Assembly: GCA_001664005.1 (NCBI GenBank)
Contig: CP016093.1
Location: 4,579,031-4,643,030 of the forward strand
Length of the DNA: 64,000 nucleotides
Origin: Rhizobiales bacterium NRL2
GTDB taxonomy: Bacteria > Pseudomonadota > Alphaproteobacteria > Minwuiales > Minwuiaceae
Direction of reading: 5' to 3'
The notes beneath the pieces are model-generated. The model worked only from the letters and a program-made list of their open reading frames with translations. It was not told where the DNA came from and did not search any database. Shown here in pieces: positions 1 through 8,954 of this stretch (position 1 is its first letter; each line of letters begins with the position of its first letter). A program made the translations under genes and the position numbers.

Positions 1-2013
1 GGAAGAGCCGAAGGCCCCAGAAACATCGCCATTGTGGGACCCTATCTGAGCGGGAAGACCTCGCTGCTCGAGAGCATTCTCTTCGCCACCGGAGCGGTCG
101 ACCGCAAGGGCGGGGTGAACCAGGGCAACACGGTCGGCGACGGTTCGGCCGAGGCGCGCGAGAAGCAGATGAGCGTCGAGGTGAATGCCGCGACCACCGC
201 CTATCTGGGCGACGAATTCACCTTTCTCGACTGTCCCGGATCCATCGAGTTCATCCAGGAAGCCGCGAATGCGCTGGTCGGCGTGGATGCGGCGGTGCTG
301 GTCTGCGAGGCCGACCCGGCCAAGGCGACGGCGCTGCAGCCCTGGCTGAAGCTGCTCGACGAACTGGACCTGCCGCGTTTCATCTTCGTCAACAAGGTCG
401 ACCGCGCCAGCGGCGACGTGCAGACCGTGACCGAGGCGCTGCAGGCCGTCAGCGAGAAGCCGCTGATCCTGCGCCAGCTTCCCATCGTCAAGGACGAGAT
501 CATCACCGGCTATGTCGACCTGGTCCAGGGCCGGACCTACGTCTACCGCGAGAGCGGGCCGTCGGAGCTGATCGAGGCCGGGAGCGAGGTCGCCGACGTG
601 CTGGGCGAGGCCCGCTTCGCCATGCTGGAGCAGCTCGCCGACTTCGACGACCATCTGATGGAAGAGCTGCTGGAGGACATCGAGCCGGAGAAGGAAGAGG
701 TCTTCCGCGACCTGACCGACAACATGCAGGCCGGCAACATCGTCTCCGTGCTGATCGGCGCGGCGGAACGCGAAAGCGGCGTGCGCCGGCTGCTGAAGGC
801 GCTGCGCCACGAGGTGCCGGGTCACGGCACGGCGGCGGCCCGCGCCGGCGTCGATCCCGCCTCGAAGGATACCGTCGCCCAGGTGCTGAAGACCTATCAC
901 ACGCAGCATGGCGGCAAGCTCTCCCTGGTCCGCATCTGGTCCGGCTCGATCGCCGAGGGCGACGTCCTCAACGGCGACCGGGTCGGCTCCCTGGGCCAGC
1001 TCATGGGCCAGCAGTTCAACAAGCTCGACCGCGCCGAGGCCGGCCAGGTGGCGACGCTGGGCCGGATGGAAGGCATCGTCACCGGCGATGTGCTGACCGC
1101 CGGCGGCGAGGCGCCGAAACTGCGCCGCGCGCCGCGCTTCGCCCCGGTCTTCGCGCTGGCGCTCAATGTCGAGAACCGCAATGACGAGGTGAAGCTGTCC
1201 GGGGCGCTCGCCAAGCTGATGGAGGAGGATCCCTCGCTCTCGGTGGAGCAGAACGAATCCACGCGCCAGATGCTGCTCTGGGGGCAGGGCGACCAGCACC
1301 TGAAGGTCGCCGTCGCGCGCCTGAAATCCAAGTATGGCGTCTCCGTCGACACCGAGAAGCCGAAGGTTCCCTACAAGGAGGCGATCCGGAAGGGCGTGAC
1401 ACAACATGCGCGCCACAAGAAGCAGTCGGGCGGCCACGGCCAGTTCGGCGACGTCACCGTGGAGATCAAGCCCCTGCCGCGCGGATCCGGCTTCCAGTTC
1501 GACGACAGCATCACCGGCGGCGTCGTGCCCAAGCAGTACATCCCTGCCGTCGAGGCCGGCGTGAAGGAGTATCTGAGCCACGGGCCGCTGGGCTTCGAGG
1601 TGGTCGACCTGGCGGTCACGCTCACCGACGGCAAGTATCACGCCGTCGACAGCTCCGAGCAGGCCTTCAGGACCGCCGGCCGCATGGCCATGGCGGAAGG
1701 GCTGCCGCAATGCGATCCGGTGCTGCTGGAACCCGTCCTGCAGGTGCAGATCATGGTGCCCAATGAGCACACGGCATCGGTCAACAACCTGATCAGCGGC
1801 CGGCGCGGGCAGATCCTGGGCTTCGACGCCCGCGAGGGCTGGCCGGGCTGGGACCAGGTCTCGGCCTATCTGCCCCAGGCGGAAGTGGGCGACCTGATCG
1901 TGGAACTGCGCTCGCTCACCCAGGGCGTCGGCACCTTCACCTTCGAGTTCGACCGCCTGCAGGAAGTGACCGGCCGCGCCGCCGAACAGGCCATGGCCAA
2001 CGCCGCCGCCTGA
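1..2013 (+). CDS. Elongation factor G-like GTPase, 5' end outside the window
   Basis: This is a translational GTPase of the EF-G-like (EF-G2) group. The frame is open to base 1, reading GRAEGPRNIAIVGPYLSGKT, so the true start lies upstream and the GTG at 34 is internal. The P-loop is GPYLSGKTS, the G4 motif is NKVD, and the C-terminal part carries EF-G domains IV and V (for example HARHKKQSGGHGQFGD). G3 reads DCPGS (229-243) where EF-G has DTPGH, so the catalytic His is replaced by Ser. Switch I is also altered: KQMSV stands where RGIT(I) is expected. The mycobacterial EF-G2 group is reported not to act as a normal translocase, so a regulatory or stress role is possible, but this is inference. 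The hydratase-like gene follows after 67 bases. Confidence 0.9.
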   Translation, partial: GRAEGPRNIAIVGPYLSGKTSLLESILFATGAVDRKGGVNQGNTVGDGSAEAREKQMSVEVNAATTAYLGDEFTFLDCPGSIEFIQEAANALVGVDAAVLVCEADPAKATALQPWLKLLDELDLPRFIFVNKVDRASGDVQTVTEALQAVSEKPLILRQLPIVKDEIITGYVDLVQGRTYVYRESGPSELIEAGSEVADVLGEARFAMLEQLADFDDHLMEELLEDIEPEKEEVFRDLTDNMQAGNIVSVLIGAAERESGVRRLLKALRHEVPGHGTAAARAGVDPASKDTVAQVLKTYHTQHGGKLSLVRIWSGSIAEGDVLNGDRVGSLGQLMGQQFNKLDRAEAGQVATLGRMEGIVTGDVLTAGGEAPKLRRAPRFAPVFALALNVENRNDEVKLSGALAKLMEEDPSLSVEQNESTRQMLLWGQGDQHLKVAVARLKSKYGVSVDTEKPKVPYKEAIRKGVTQHARHKKQSGGHGQFGDVTVEIKPLPRGSGFQFDDSITGGVVPKQYIPAVEAGVKEYLSHGPLGFEVVDLAVTLTDGKYHAVDSSEQAFRTAGRMAMAEGLPQCDPVLLEPVLQVQIMVPNEHTASVNNLISGRRGQILGFDAREGWPGWDQVSAYLPQAEVGDLIVELRSLTQGVGTFTFEFDRLQEVTGRAAEQAMANAAA

Positions 2014-2080
2014 CGCCTGCCCTTGTCCCCGGCGGACGGAGCACCGAAGATGCGCGCCGCCAACAAGGGGGACAGAGCGC

Positions 2081-2872
2081 ATGGACAGGGCCGAAGAAGC
2101 GGCGCAGCAACTGATGGACGTCCGGACCGGCCGGCGGCGGATCGCCGCCCTGCCGCCGGAACTCGCGCCGGCGGACCCCGAGGCCGCTTACGGAATTCAG
2201 CGCCACATGCGCCGGCTGATCGGCGAGGGCGGCGGCGGCCGCCAGATCGGCTGGAAGATCGGCTGCACCAACGAACGCGCACAGGCCCATGTCGGCATCG
2301 ACGAGCCGTTCTACGGCGGCGTCTTCGAAGCCACGGCCTGGACCTCGCCCGCCGAGATCGACGCCAGCGGCTTCTTCATGACCGTGATCGAGGCCGAGAT
2401 CGGCTTCCTGATGGGTGAGGACCTGCCCGCGGCGGCGGCGCCCTACGACCCCGGCTCGGTAGCGGACGCGGTGAAGGCCGTGCTGCCCTGCATCGAGATC
2501 GTCGACAGCCGCTACGAGGACTGGACCGGCGTCGGCGCGGCCCACATGATCGCCGACAATGGCAGCCATGGCGGCTGGATCCGCGGCGCGCCGGTCGCCG
2601 ACTGGCAGGCTCTGGATCTCTCCGAGATCGAGGTGACGCTTTCCGTGGACGGCAAGACCGTCCGCGAGGGCAACGGCTTCGCGGTGATGGGCAATCCGAT
2701 CAACGCGCTGACCTGGCTGGCCAATGTCCGCGCCGTCTATGCCCGGGACGGACTGAAGGCGGGCGACTTCGTCTCCACCGGCACGACGATCGACGTCTAT
2801 CCGGCGAAGGCCGGCGAAAGCCTGGTCGCCGATTTCGGGCCGCTGGGCGAGGTCCGGTTCCGGATCGTCTGA
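2081..2872 (+). CDS. 2-keto-4-pentenoate hydratase-like protein (FAH superfamily)
   Basis: The 263-residue protein belongs to the MhpD/fumarylacetoacetate hydrolase fold, whose members hydrate or decarboxylate 2-oxo acids from aromatic or amino acid breakdown with a divalent metal. Metal-binding acidic residues are visible as E-x-E in VIEAEIGF and as EIVDSR further on. The motif GWKIGCTN near residue 55 and the C-terminal TGTTIDVYP also fit the family. The ATG at 2081 follows a purine-rich stretch (gggggacag). No other catabolic genes flank it, so the substrate is unknown. A related 264-residue protein lies at 54434-55228; the two differ in many positions and are not a recent duplication. Confidence 0.85.
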   Translation: MDRAEEAAQQLMDVRTGRRRIAALPPELAPADPEAAYGIQRHMRRLIGEGGGGRQIGWKIGCTNERAQAHVGIDEPFYGGVFEATAWTSPAEIDASGFFMTVIEAEIGFLMGEDLPAAAAPYDPGSVADAVKAVLPCIEIVDSRYEDWTGVGAAHMIADNGSHGGWIRGAPVADWQALDLSEIEVTLSVDGKTVREGNGFAVMGNPINALTWLANVRAVYARDGLKAGDFVSTGTTIDVYPAKAGESLVADFGPLGEVRFRIV

Positions 2873-2963
2873 GACGGGTCCGGATCAAGCCGGAGCCGAA
2901 ATGAAACCTTAAGCTTTCCCGTTCTAGCCTTACCGCTCCACCCATGTGCGGAGACAGTAGGGT

Positions 2964-4466
2964 ATGACGACTCCGGCATCGCAACCGGGGCGGGACGAGG
3001 GGATGGAAACGCCGGATGCGAAGTCCGCCGGCCGCCGTATATGGTGGTCGGGGGAGTTCGCGGATCCACTGCTGGAAAACGCTTTCAAGACCGCCAGCTA
3101 CGATCAGTTCGCGGTCCAGCACACGATCCTGGGCGTGATTATCATGCTCGTCGCCGGGCCCGTCTTGCTTGCAGATTATCTGCTTTACCACGACTGGGCC
3201 TGGGCCGGGCCCTTCACCGTGTTTCGCGGCTTCCATTTCCTGCTGCCGGGCCTGTGGGTTCTCGGCTGTCGGCTGCGCTGGCCGCGGAAGCGCATCGCGG
3301 CGATCGTCAGTCTGTATGTCTTGTTCATCGTCGGCGAGACACTGGTGCTCATCCTGGTCAACGACGGCCATTACGAGCTGACGGTCATCCGCATGGTGAT
3401 CTTCCTGATCGCCGGCAACATCCTGCTGGACATCGACGCCCACTGGCGGCTGTTCTGCAACGTACTGCTGCTGGCCATCGGCTCGGTCGGTTTTCTCTAC
3501 GCTTTCGACCTGCCGATCGAGATCCGCGTCGTCGAAACCTCTCTGTTCGTCGCCTCCGCTCTGATCGGCAATTCGGCGGCCGCGTGGCAGGCGGGAACGC
3601 GGCGCACCGACTTCGCGCGCAAGCTGGATCTGGAGGCCGCCAATGCGGCGCTGAGCGAGGCGCGCCGGAGATCGGACGAGGCCAGCGCCGCCAAGTCGGT
3701 CTTCCTGGCCAATGTCAGTCACGAACTGCGGACGCCGCTCAACGCCGTGATCGGCTTTTCCGAAACCCTTCGCACGGAGCTTTTCGGACCGCTCGGCCAC
3801 AGCAAGTACAAGGAATACGTCGGCGACATCCACCAGAGCGGCCGCCATCTGCTGATGCTGATCAACGATCTGCTGGACCTGTCGCGCATCGAGGCCGGCA
3901 AGCTGGTCATCGAACCCGAATGGACGCCCCTAGCGGCGGAAGTGCGGGACTGGCGCGCGATGATGCGCCCTGCCCTGGAGGAACGGCGCCAGACCCTGGA
4001 GATCGATCCCGGATGGGATGCCTTCGAGATATGGATCGACCGGCGTTCGCTGCACCAGATGATCGTCAACCTGCTGACCAACGCCAGCAAGTACGCCCCC
4101 ACGGGCACGACGATCCGCCTGGGCTTCGACCAGAACGGCCACCGCGAGACGGTACTTTCGGTCTGCGACGAGGGGCCGGGCATGAGTCCGGATCAGCTGG
4201 AACGCATTCTGCGGCCCTTCGAACAGGCCGACTCGCGGACGGCGCGCGATACCGACGGCTGGGGCCTGGGCCTGCCGCTGACCAACGCCCTGGCGGAAGC
4301 CAATGGCTGTGCGTTGCAGATCGACAGCCGCCCCGGTGAGGGCACCGCGGCGCGGCTGCGGATCCCCGCGGACAGGGTCCGGCCGCGCACCGGGGCCGGC
4401 GACGCCTTCGGGGTGCCCCTGGCCAGCGAGGCCGGAGCCTCTGACGGCGGCGTCACGGCCCTTTGA
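2964..4466 (+). CDS. Membrane-bound sensor histidine kinase
   Basis: A 500-residue orphan histidine kinase. The N-terminal region (about residues 50-210) holds five to six hydrophobic segments and no recognisable extracytoplasmic sensor domain, so sensing may occur in the membrane. A short coiled linker follows, then HisKA with the H-box SHELRTPLNAVIGF (phospho-acceptor His253) and an HATPase_c domain with NLLTNASKYAP (N box) and GWGLGLPL (G2 box). Kinases with this core often follow the DivJ/PleC-like pattern in alphaproteobacteria, which does not identify the signal. The start at 2964 has an upstream ggagacagtaggg. No response regulator is adjacent; msrP follows 62 bases downstream but has its own dyad. 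Confidence 0.88.
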   Translation: MTTPASQPGRDEGMETPDAKSAGRRIWWSGEFADPLLENAFKTASYDQFAVQHTILGVIIMLVAGPVLLADYLLYHDWAWAGPFTVFRGFHFLLPGLWVLGCRLRWPRKRIAAIVSLYVLFIVGETLVLILVNDGHYELTVIRMVIFLIAGNILLDIDAHWRLFCNVLLLAIGSVGFLYAFDLPIEIRVVETSLFVASALIGNSAAAWQAGTRRTDFARKLDLEAANAALSEARRRSDEASAAKSVFLANVSHELRTPLNAVIGFSETLRTELFGPLGHSKYKEYVGDIHQSGRHLLMLINDLLDLSRIEAGKLVIEPEWTPLAAEVRDWRAMMRPALEERRQTLEIDPGWDAFEIWIDRRSLHQMIVNLLTNASKYAPTGTTIRLGFDQNGHRETVLSVCDEGPGMSPDQLERILRPFEQADSRTARDTDGWGLGLPLTNALAEANGCALQIDSRPGEGTAARLRIPADRVRPRTGAGDAFGVPLASEAGASDGGVTAL

Positions 4467-4493
4467 TTGGCGCGTCAGCGCCGCGGGGGTCAA

Positions 4494-4512
4494 CTTCGTT
4501 TCCGTAACGAAG
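4494..4512. promoter_or_regulatory. Inverted repeat upstream of msrP
   Basis: A perfect 7-5-7 dyad, CTTCGTT-N5-AACGAAG, ends 16 bases before the msrP start. It may be an operator or a leader hairpin. It lies very close to the ribosome-binding site (cagggag), so it could also affect translation. No protein partner can be assigned. Confidence 0.4.
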
Positions 4513-4528
4513 CCACAGGGAGTCCGAC

Positions 4529-5503
4529 ATGCTGATCCGGAAACGACGCGGCTGGGAGATCCCGGAGAGCCAGGTGACGCCCGAGCATGTCTTCCTCAAC
4601 CGCCGCCAGATCCTGAAGGCCGCCGGTTTCGGCGCCGCCGGCATCCTGGCGTCGCGCGGTATCGGCCCGGCCCGCGCGGCCGAGGAGACGATCCCCACCG
4701 CCGACCTCTACCCGGCGGCGCGCAACGACGCCTATACGGTCGAGCGCGCCATCACCGACAAGGACATCAACTTCACCTACAACAACTTCTACGAATTCGG
4801 CTCCCACAAGCGCATCTACCGCGACGCCCAGGATCTGGAGATCCGGCCCTGGACCGTCGAGATCGCCGGCATGGTCGACAACCCGAAGACCTGGGACATC
4901 GACGACCTGGTGCGGACCATGGGCGTGGAGGAGCGTATCTACCGCCACCGCTGCGTCGAGGCATGGTCGATGGTGGCGCCCTGGGCGGGTTTCCCGCTGG
5001 CGAAGCTGGTCGCCGCCGCCGGCCCGAAACCGGACGCGAAATATGTCGTCTTCAAGACCTTCATGGACCCCGATACGGCCCGCGGCCAGCGCCAGAGCTG
5101 GTATCCCTGGCCCTATGTCGAGGCGATGACGGTCGCCGAAGCGATGAACGAAATGCCGTTTCTGGTCACCGGTGTTTACGGCCAGCCGCTGGTCAAGCAG
5201 ATGGGCGCGCCGATCCGCCTTGCCCTGCCCTGGAAGTACGGCTTCAAATCCATCAAGTCGATCGTCTCGATCGAGTTCACGGACACGCGGCCGAAGACCT
5301 TCTGGGAAGAGATCCAGCCCGCCGAGTACGGCTTCTGGGCCAATGTGAACCCGGAGGTCGACCACCCGCGCTGGAGCCAGGCCACCGAGGAGGTGCTGGG
5401 CACCGACGGGCGCGTGCCGACGCAGATCTACAACGGCTATGGCGAGCAGGTCGCCCATCTCTACAAGGACATGGACCAGAGCGCCCGCAGTCTCTGGATG
5501 TAG
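4529..5503 (+). CDS. msrP: Protein-methionine-sulfoxide reductase catalytic subunit MsrP
   Basis: MsrP (YedY) is a periplasmic molybdopterin enzyme that reduces methionine sulfoxide in oxidised proteins. The 324-residue product starts with a Tat signal (NRRQILKAAGFGAAG), followed by the sulfite-oxidase-type fold. The molybdenum-binding Cys is Cys142 in YRHRCVEAWSMV. The sequences RGQRQSWYPWPY and GAPIRLALPWKYGFK are typical of the family. The haem membrane partner MsrQ, often the next gene, is not here: the downstream neighbour is a MaoC-type protein after a palindromic element. The electron donor must therefore be encoded elsewhere or be different. Periplasmic location and repair role follow from the family. 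Confidence 0.95.
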   Translation: MLIRKRRGWEIPESQVTPEHVFLNRRQILKAAGFGAAGILASRGIGPARAAEETIPTADLYPAARNDAYTVERAITDKDINFTYNNFYEFGSHKRIYRDAQDLEIRPWTVEIAGMVDNPKTWDIDDLVRTMGVEERIYRHRCVEAWSMVAPWAGFPLAKLVAAAGPKPDAKYVVFKTFMDPDTARGQRQSWYPWPYVEAMTVAEAMNEMPFLVTGVYGQPLVKQMGAPIRLALPWKYGFKSIKSIVSIEFTDTRPKTFWEEIQPAEYGFWANVNPEVDHPRWSQATEEVLGTDGRVPTQIYNGYGEQVAHLYKDMDQSARSLWM

Positions 5504-5543
5504 GTCCGGCGCCCCCCGGACCAGCCGGGCCGCGACGGCGAGA

Positions 5544-5583
5544 GCGTCGTCATTGCCCGGTTCATCCGGGCAATCCATGACGC
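5544..5583. repeat. Intergenic palindromic element after msrP
   Basis: The core is ATTGCCCGG (5552-5560), a 5-base loop, and CCGGGCAAT (5566-5574). Flanking gcgtcgtc and gatgacgct-like sequence extends it imperfectly. It resembles the GC-rich extragenic palindromes common in alphaproteobacteria and could act as a transcript end or mRNA stabiliser between msrP and the MaoC gene. No T-run follows. Confidence 0.55.
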
Positions 5584-5644
5584 TCATTCCTCCCGCGCGC
5601 TTTCGTCGGTTCTCCAGCGCGCGCGCCTGTGCTTCAAGACGGCC

Positions 5645-6148
5645 ATGAATACGCAATCTGACACGGCGCCGGAGCCGCTGACGCCGGAAGTGGGCTTCGT
5701 CTCACCGTACTGGGAAGACTATGCGATCGGCCGGCAATGGACCGGCGGCCACGAGCCGCTGAGCGAGGAATCGATCATCGCCTTCGGCAGGCTCTACGAT
5801 CCGCAGCCCTTCCACGTCGACCGGGAGGCGGCGAAGGATTCCATCTTCGGACGGCTGGTCGGCTCCTCCAGCCAGACCATCGCGCTGATGACGCGCATGT
5901 GGACGCAGATGCTGATGGCCCACGAGCACCTGCTCGCCGGGCCCGGCTATGACGAGATCCGCTTCGAGCGCGCGACGGAACCGGGCGACGTGCTCTCGCT
6001 CCGGGTGACCCTGGTCGACAAGCGGCCGCAGCGTTCGCGCGCCGACCGGGGCATGCTCACCTTCCTTGTGGAGGTGCTGCGCCAGGACGGGGAGACGATC
6101 CTCTCGGCGCGGGCGCCGATGATCTGCGCCCGCCGTCCGGCCGCCTGA
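5645..6148 (+). CDS. MaoC-like hotdog dehydratase
   Basis: The 167-residue protein has the MaoC/R-specific hydratase signature: EESIIAFGRLYDPQPFHVDREAAKDSIFG carries the hydratase-like Asp and His (split here: YDPQPFHVD). Members hydrate or dehydrate short enoyl-CoA thioesters, but many single-domain MaoC proteins in alphaproteobacteria have no known substrate. The length is normal. The ATG at 5645 is the first start in frame after the palindromic element. It lies 81 bases before hisB and is separated from it by a putative promoter, so it is probably not part of the histidine operon. Confidence 0.85.
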   Translation: MNTQSDTAPEPLTPEVGFVSPYWEDYAIGRQWTGGHEPLSEESIIAFGRLYDPQPFHVDREAAKDSIFGRLVGSSSQTIALMTRMWTQMLMAHEHLLAGPGYDEIRFERATEPGDVLSLRVTLVDKRPQRSRADRGMLTFLVEVLRQDGETILSARAPMICARRPAA

Positions 6149-6167
6149 TGAGGCGCGAAAGCCGGGC

Positions 6168-6197
6168 ATGACAAGGCCGCCGCGCGGCTGCTATAGA
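6168..6197 (+). promoter_or_regulatory. Putative sigma-70 promoter of the his operon
   Basis: ATGACA (6168-6173) and TATAGA (6192-6197) are separated by 18 bases and lie 32 bases upstream of the hisB ATG. The -10 is close to consensus, the -35 less so. No leader peptide with histidine codons or attenuator hairpin was seen between it and hisB. Confidence 0.5.
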
Positions 6198-6229
6198 GCC
6201 GGCTTCCACCATCCCGGGAAGCCAGTTCC

Positions 6230-6829
6230 ATGCGCACCGCCAGCTATGAACGCAAGACGAAGGAAACCGAGATCGCCGTCGAGCTGAACCTCGACGGCAC
6301 GGGCGTCTATGACGTCGCCACGGGCATCGGCTTCCTCGACCACATGCTGGAACAGCTTTCCCGCCACAGCCTGATCGACCTGAAGGTGAAGGCGAAGGGC
6401 GACACCCACATCGACTTCCACCACACCACCGAGGACACGGGGATCGCCATCGGCACGGCCTTTTCCGAGGCGCTGGGCGACCGCGCCGGCATCGTGCGCT
6501 ACGGCTCGGCGCTGATCCCGATGGACGAGACGCTGACCCGCGTCGCCCTCGACATCTCCAACCGCCCCTACCTGATCTGGAAGGTGCAGTTCAGCCGCCC
6601 GAAGCTGGGCGACTTCGACACGGAGCTGTTCAAGGAGTGGTTCCAGGCCTTCGCCCAGGCCGGCGGCGTCACGCTGCACATCGAGAATCTCTACGGCGAC
6701 AACAACCATCACATCGCCGAATCCAGCTTCAAGGGCCTCGCCCGGGCGCTGCGCCAGGGCCTGGAGATCGACCCGCGCAAGTCCGACGCGGTGCCGTCGA
6801 CCAAGGGCGTTCTCGGCGGGAGCCTGTAG
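6230..6829 (+). CDS. hisB: Imidazoleglycerol-phosphate dehydratase
   Basis: HisB dehydrates imidazoleglycerol phosphate to imidazoleacetol phosphate in histidine synthesis. The 199-residue monofunctional form lacks the histidinol-phosphatase domain of the enterobacterial fusion. The manganese-binding motifs are clear: [22 protein letters not shown] and the repeated [19 protein letters not shown] (given as family landmarks). The start at 6230 matches the conserved N-terminus. It is the first gene of the his cluster; hisH begins 6 bases after its stop. Confidence 0.97.
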   Translation: MRTASYERKTKETEIAVELNLDGTGVYDVATGIGFLDHMLEQLSRHSLIDLKVKAKGDTHIDFHHTTEDTGIAIGTAFSEALGDRAGIVRYGSALIPMDETLTRVALDISNRPYLIWKVQFSRPKLGDFDTELFKEWFQAFAQAGGVTLHIENLYGDNNHHIAESSFKGLARALRQGLEIDPRKSDAVPSTKGVLGGSL

Positions 6830-6835
6830 GGAGCC

Positions 6836-7477
6836 ATGAGCGTCGTCATCGTCGACTACGGCTCGGGCAACCTGCATTCGGCGGCCAAGGCCTTCGAGCG
6901 TCAGGCGGCGACGCTCGGCCGGCGTCCGAAGATCCTCGTCTCCGGCCGGCCGGAGGACGCGGCGGGCGCCGACCGGCTGGTGCTGCCGGGCGTCGGCGCG
7001 TTCGGCGATTGCCGCGCGGGACTGAAGGCCGTGGACGGCCTGTGGGAGGCCATCGCCGAATTCGTGGAGCGGCGCGGACGGCCTTTCCTCGGCATCTGCG
7101 TCGGCATGCAGCTGATGGCGAAGCAGGGGCTGGAGCACGGCGTCCATGAAGGCTTCGGCTGGATCGACGGCGTGATCGACCGCATCACACCCTCCGATCC
7201 GGCGCTGAAGATCCCGCACATGGGCTGGAACGAACTGATCGCCGATACCGACCATCCGGTGTTCCAGGAATTCGGCGACCAGCCGCACGCCTATTTCGTC
7301 CACTCCTTCGCCTTCCGCGGCCTGCCGTCGGCGGAATGCCTGGCGACCGTCGATTATGGCGGACCGGTCACAGCGGCGGTCGGCCGCGACAACATGGTCG
7401 GCACCCAGTTCCACCCCGAGAAAAGCCAGCATGTCGGCTTGACCCTGATCCGGAGCTTCCTGACATGGACGCCATGA
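6836..7477 (+). CDS. hisH: Imidazole glycerol phosphate synthase, glutaminase subunit
   Basis: HisH is the class I glutamine amidotransferase that supplies ammonia to HisF for ring closure to imidazoleglycerol phosphate and AICAR. The 213 residues contain the nucleophile elbow LGICVGMQLM and the His-Glu pair QFHPEKSQ. The oxyanion region is LPGVGAFGD. The stop codon overlaps the start of the following acetyltransferase (ATGA at 7474-7477), so translation is probably coupled. Its partner HisF is two genes downstream rather than next to it. Confidence 0.97.
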   Translation: MSVVIVDYGSGNLHSAAKAFERQAATLGRRPKILVSGRPEDAAGADRLVLPGVGAFGDCRAGLKAVDGLWEAIAEFVERRGRPFLGICVGMQLMAKQGLEHGVHEGFGWIDGVIDRITPSDPALKIPHMGWNELIADTDHPVFQEFGDQPHAYFVHSFAFRGLPSAECLATVDYGGPVTAAVGRDNMVGTQFHPEKSQHVGLTLIRSFLTWTP

Positions 7478-8028
7478 AGAAGCCCGGCGATCACACCACC
7501 CTGGTCGAGCGCCTGTCGTCCATCGAGGAGGTGGACCTGCAGGATCTCTGCGACGCTACCGAGGCGGCGATCCGCGACGGCAACGGCTTCGGCTGGCTCG
7601 CGCCGCCGCGCCGCAGCGTGCTGGAGTCTTACTGGAAAGGCGTCATCCTGATGCCGGAGCGGGAGCTGTTCGTCGCCTGGCTGGACGGCCGGATCGTCGG
7701 CTCGGTCCAGCTCCTCCGCCCGTCCCGCCACAACGAGGCGCAGGCCCATATCGGCCGGCTGACGACCTTCTTCATCGCGCCGCACGCGCGCGGCCTGGGC
7801 CTGGCCCGCGAACTGCTGCGCCTGGCCGAGCAGGATGCGGTCGAGGACGGCTTCCAGCAGCTCGACCTGGACGTCCGCGCCACCCAGACCGCGGCGATCC
7901 AGCTCTACGAACGGCACGGCTTCATCCGCTGGGGCGAGCGGCAGGCCTACGCCATCGTCGATGATCAGCCCGTCGCCGGCTATTTCTACGCCAAGGTCCT
8001 GGACCGCAGAGGCAAGGCGAAGTCATGA
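7474..8028 (+). CDS. GNAT family N-acetyltransferase inside the his operon
   Basis: A 184-residue GNAT protein lies between hisH and hisA, overlapping both by four bases (ATGA on each side), which argues for co-translation. Acetyl-CoA-binding motif A is visible in [20 protein letters not shown], and motif B around [14 protein letters not shown]. The start at 7474 is preferred for the overlap; ATG 7465 would add three residues. The substrate is unknown. Genes of unknown function inserted at this spot are common in alphaproteobacterial his operons, so a role in histidine synthesis is possible but not shown. Confidence 0.85.
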   Translation: MKKPGDHTTLVERLSSIEEVDLQDLCDATEAAIRDGNGFGWLAPPRRSVLESYWKGVILMPERELFVAWLDGRIVGSVQLLRPSRHNEAQAHIGRLTTFFIAPHARGLGLARELLRLAEQDAVEDGFQQLDLDVRATQTAAIQLYERHGFIRWGERQAYAIVDDQPVAGYFYAKVLDRRGKAKS

Positions 8029-8759
8029 ACATCTACCCCGCCATCGACCTGAAGGACGGCAAGTGCGTGCGCCTGCTGAAGGGCCGCATGGAGGACGCGA
8101 CGGAGTTCAATCCCGATCCGGCCAACCAGGCGGTGCGCTTCCGCGAGGCCGGTTTCGACCGGCTGCATCTGGTCGATCTCAACGGCGCCTTCGACGGGCG
8201 CTCGACCAACGAGGCGGCAGTCCGCGCGGTGCTGAACGCGACCGACGCGCCGGTGCAGCTGGGCGGCGGCATCCGCGACCGCCAGGCGATCGACAACTGG
8301 CTTGAACGCGGCGTCACGCGGGTGATCCTGGGCACCTTGGCGCTGCGCGATCCGGAGACCGTGAAGGCCGCCTGCCGCGATCACCCCGAGCAGATCGTGG
8401 TCGGCATCGACGCCCGCGGCGGCAAGGTCGCGGTCGAGGGCTGGGCCGAGCAGTCGGAGATGGATGCGCTGGACCTGGCGAAGGCCTTCGAGGACGCCGG
8501 CGTCGCCGCCATCGTCTTCACCGACATCGACCGCGACGGCGCCTTGCAGGGCGTCAACGCGGAAGCCACCGCCGAACTGGCGCGGGCGATCTCCATTCCC
8601 GTCATCGCGTCGGGCGGCGTCGCCGGCATCGAGGACGTGAAGCGCCTCAAGGCGCTGGAGGACGCGGGCATCGAGGGCGTCATCATCGGCCGCGCGCTCT
8701 ATGACGGCCGCATCGAGCCCATGGAGGCGCTCCGGATCGCGCGCGACAACATTGTCTAG
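8025..8759 (+). CDS. hisA: ProFAR isomerase
   Basis: HisA opens the ribose ring of ProFAR (5'-ProFAR to PRFAR) with an Amadori rearrangement. The 244-residue (beta-alpha)8 barrel has the catalytic Asp in [11 protein letters not shown] at the N-terminus and the second Asp in [12 protein letters not shown]. The phosphate-binding half-barrel motifs QLGGGIRD and [11 protein letters not shown] are present. The start overlaps the acetyltransferase stop. It is followed by 195 bases holding a large inverted repeat before hisF. Confidence 0.97.
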   Translation: MNIYPAIDLKDGKCVRLLKGRMEDATEFNPDPANQAVRFREAGFDRLHLVDLNGAFDGRSTNEAAVRAVLNATDAPVQLGGGIRDRQAIDNWLERGVTRVILGTLALRDPETVKAACRDHPEQIVVGIDARGGKVAVEGWAEQSEMDALDLAKAFEDAGVAAIVFTDIDRDGALQGVNAEATAELARAISIPVIASGGVAGIEDVKRLKALEDAGIEGVIIGRALYDGRIEPMEALRIARDNIV

Positions 8760-8837
8760 AAGCAGGTTGCCGTTCGCGCTTTCCACAGGCCCGGTTGCTG
8801 CACCTTTTGCGAGTCCTGGGGCCGGCGCAGCCGGAGC

Positions 8838-8905
8838 CCGGGATCCACGCCTGAGCCCCTCCGCATCTCGCGCCATCGCCGGACCGGCTCAGGCGTGGAT
8901 CCCGG
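8838..8905. repeat. Large inverted repeat between hisA and hisF
   Basis: Two perfect 20-base arms (8838-8857 and 8886-8905) are separated by 28 bases, with core GGATCCACGCC on one arm and GGCGTGGATCC on the other. The 195-base hisA-hisF gap contains no gene otherwise. It looks like an inserted extragenic palindromic element; transcribed, it would form a very stable hairpin ending about 50 bases before hisF. It has no T-run. Confidence 0.75.
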
Positions 8906-8954
8906 ACCGGGCCTTCGGCCCGTCCAGGATGCGGGCATTGTTCGGGAGAACGGC

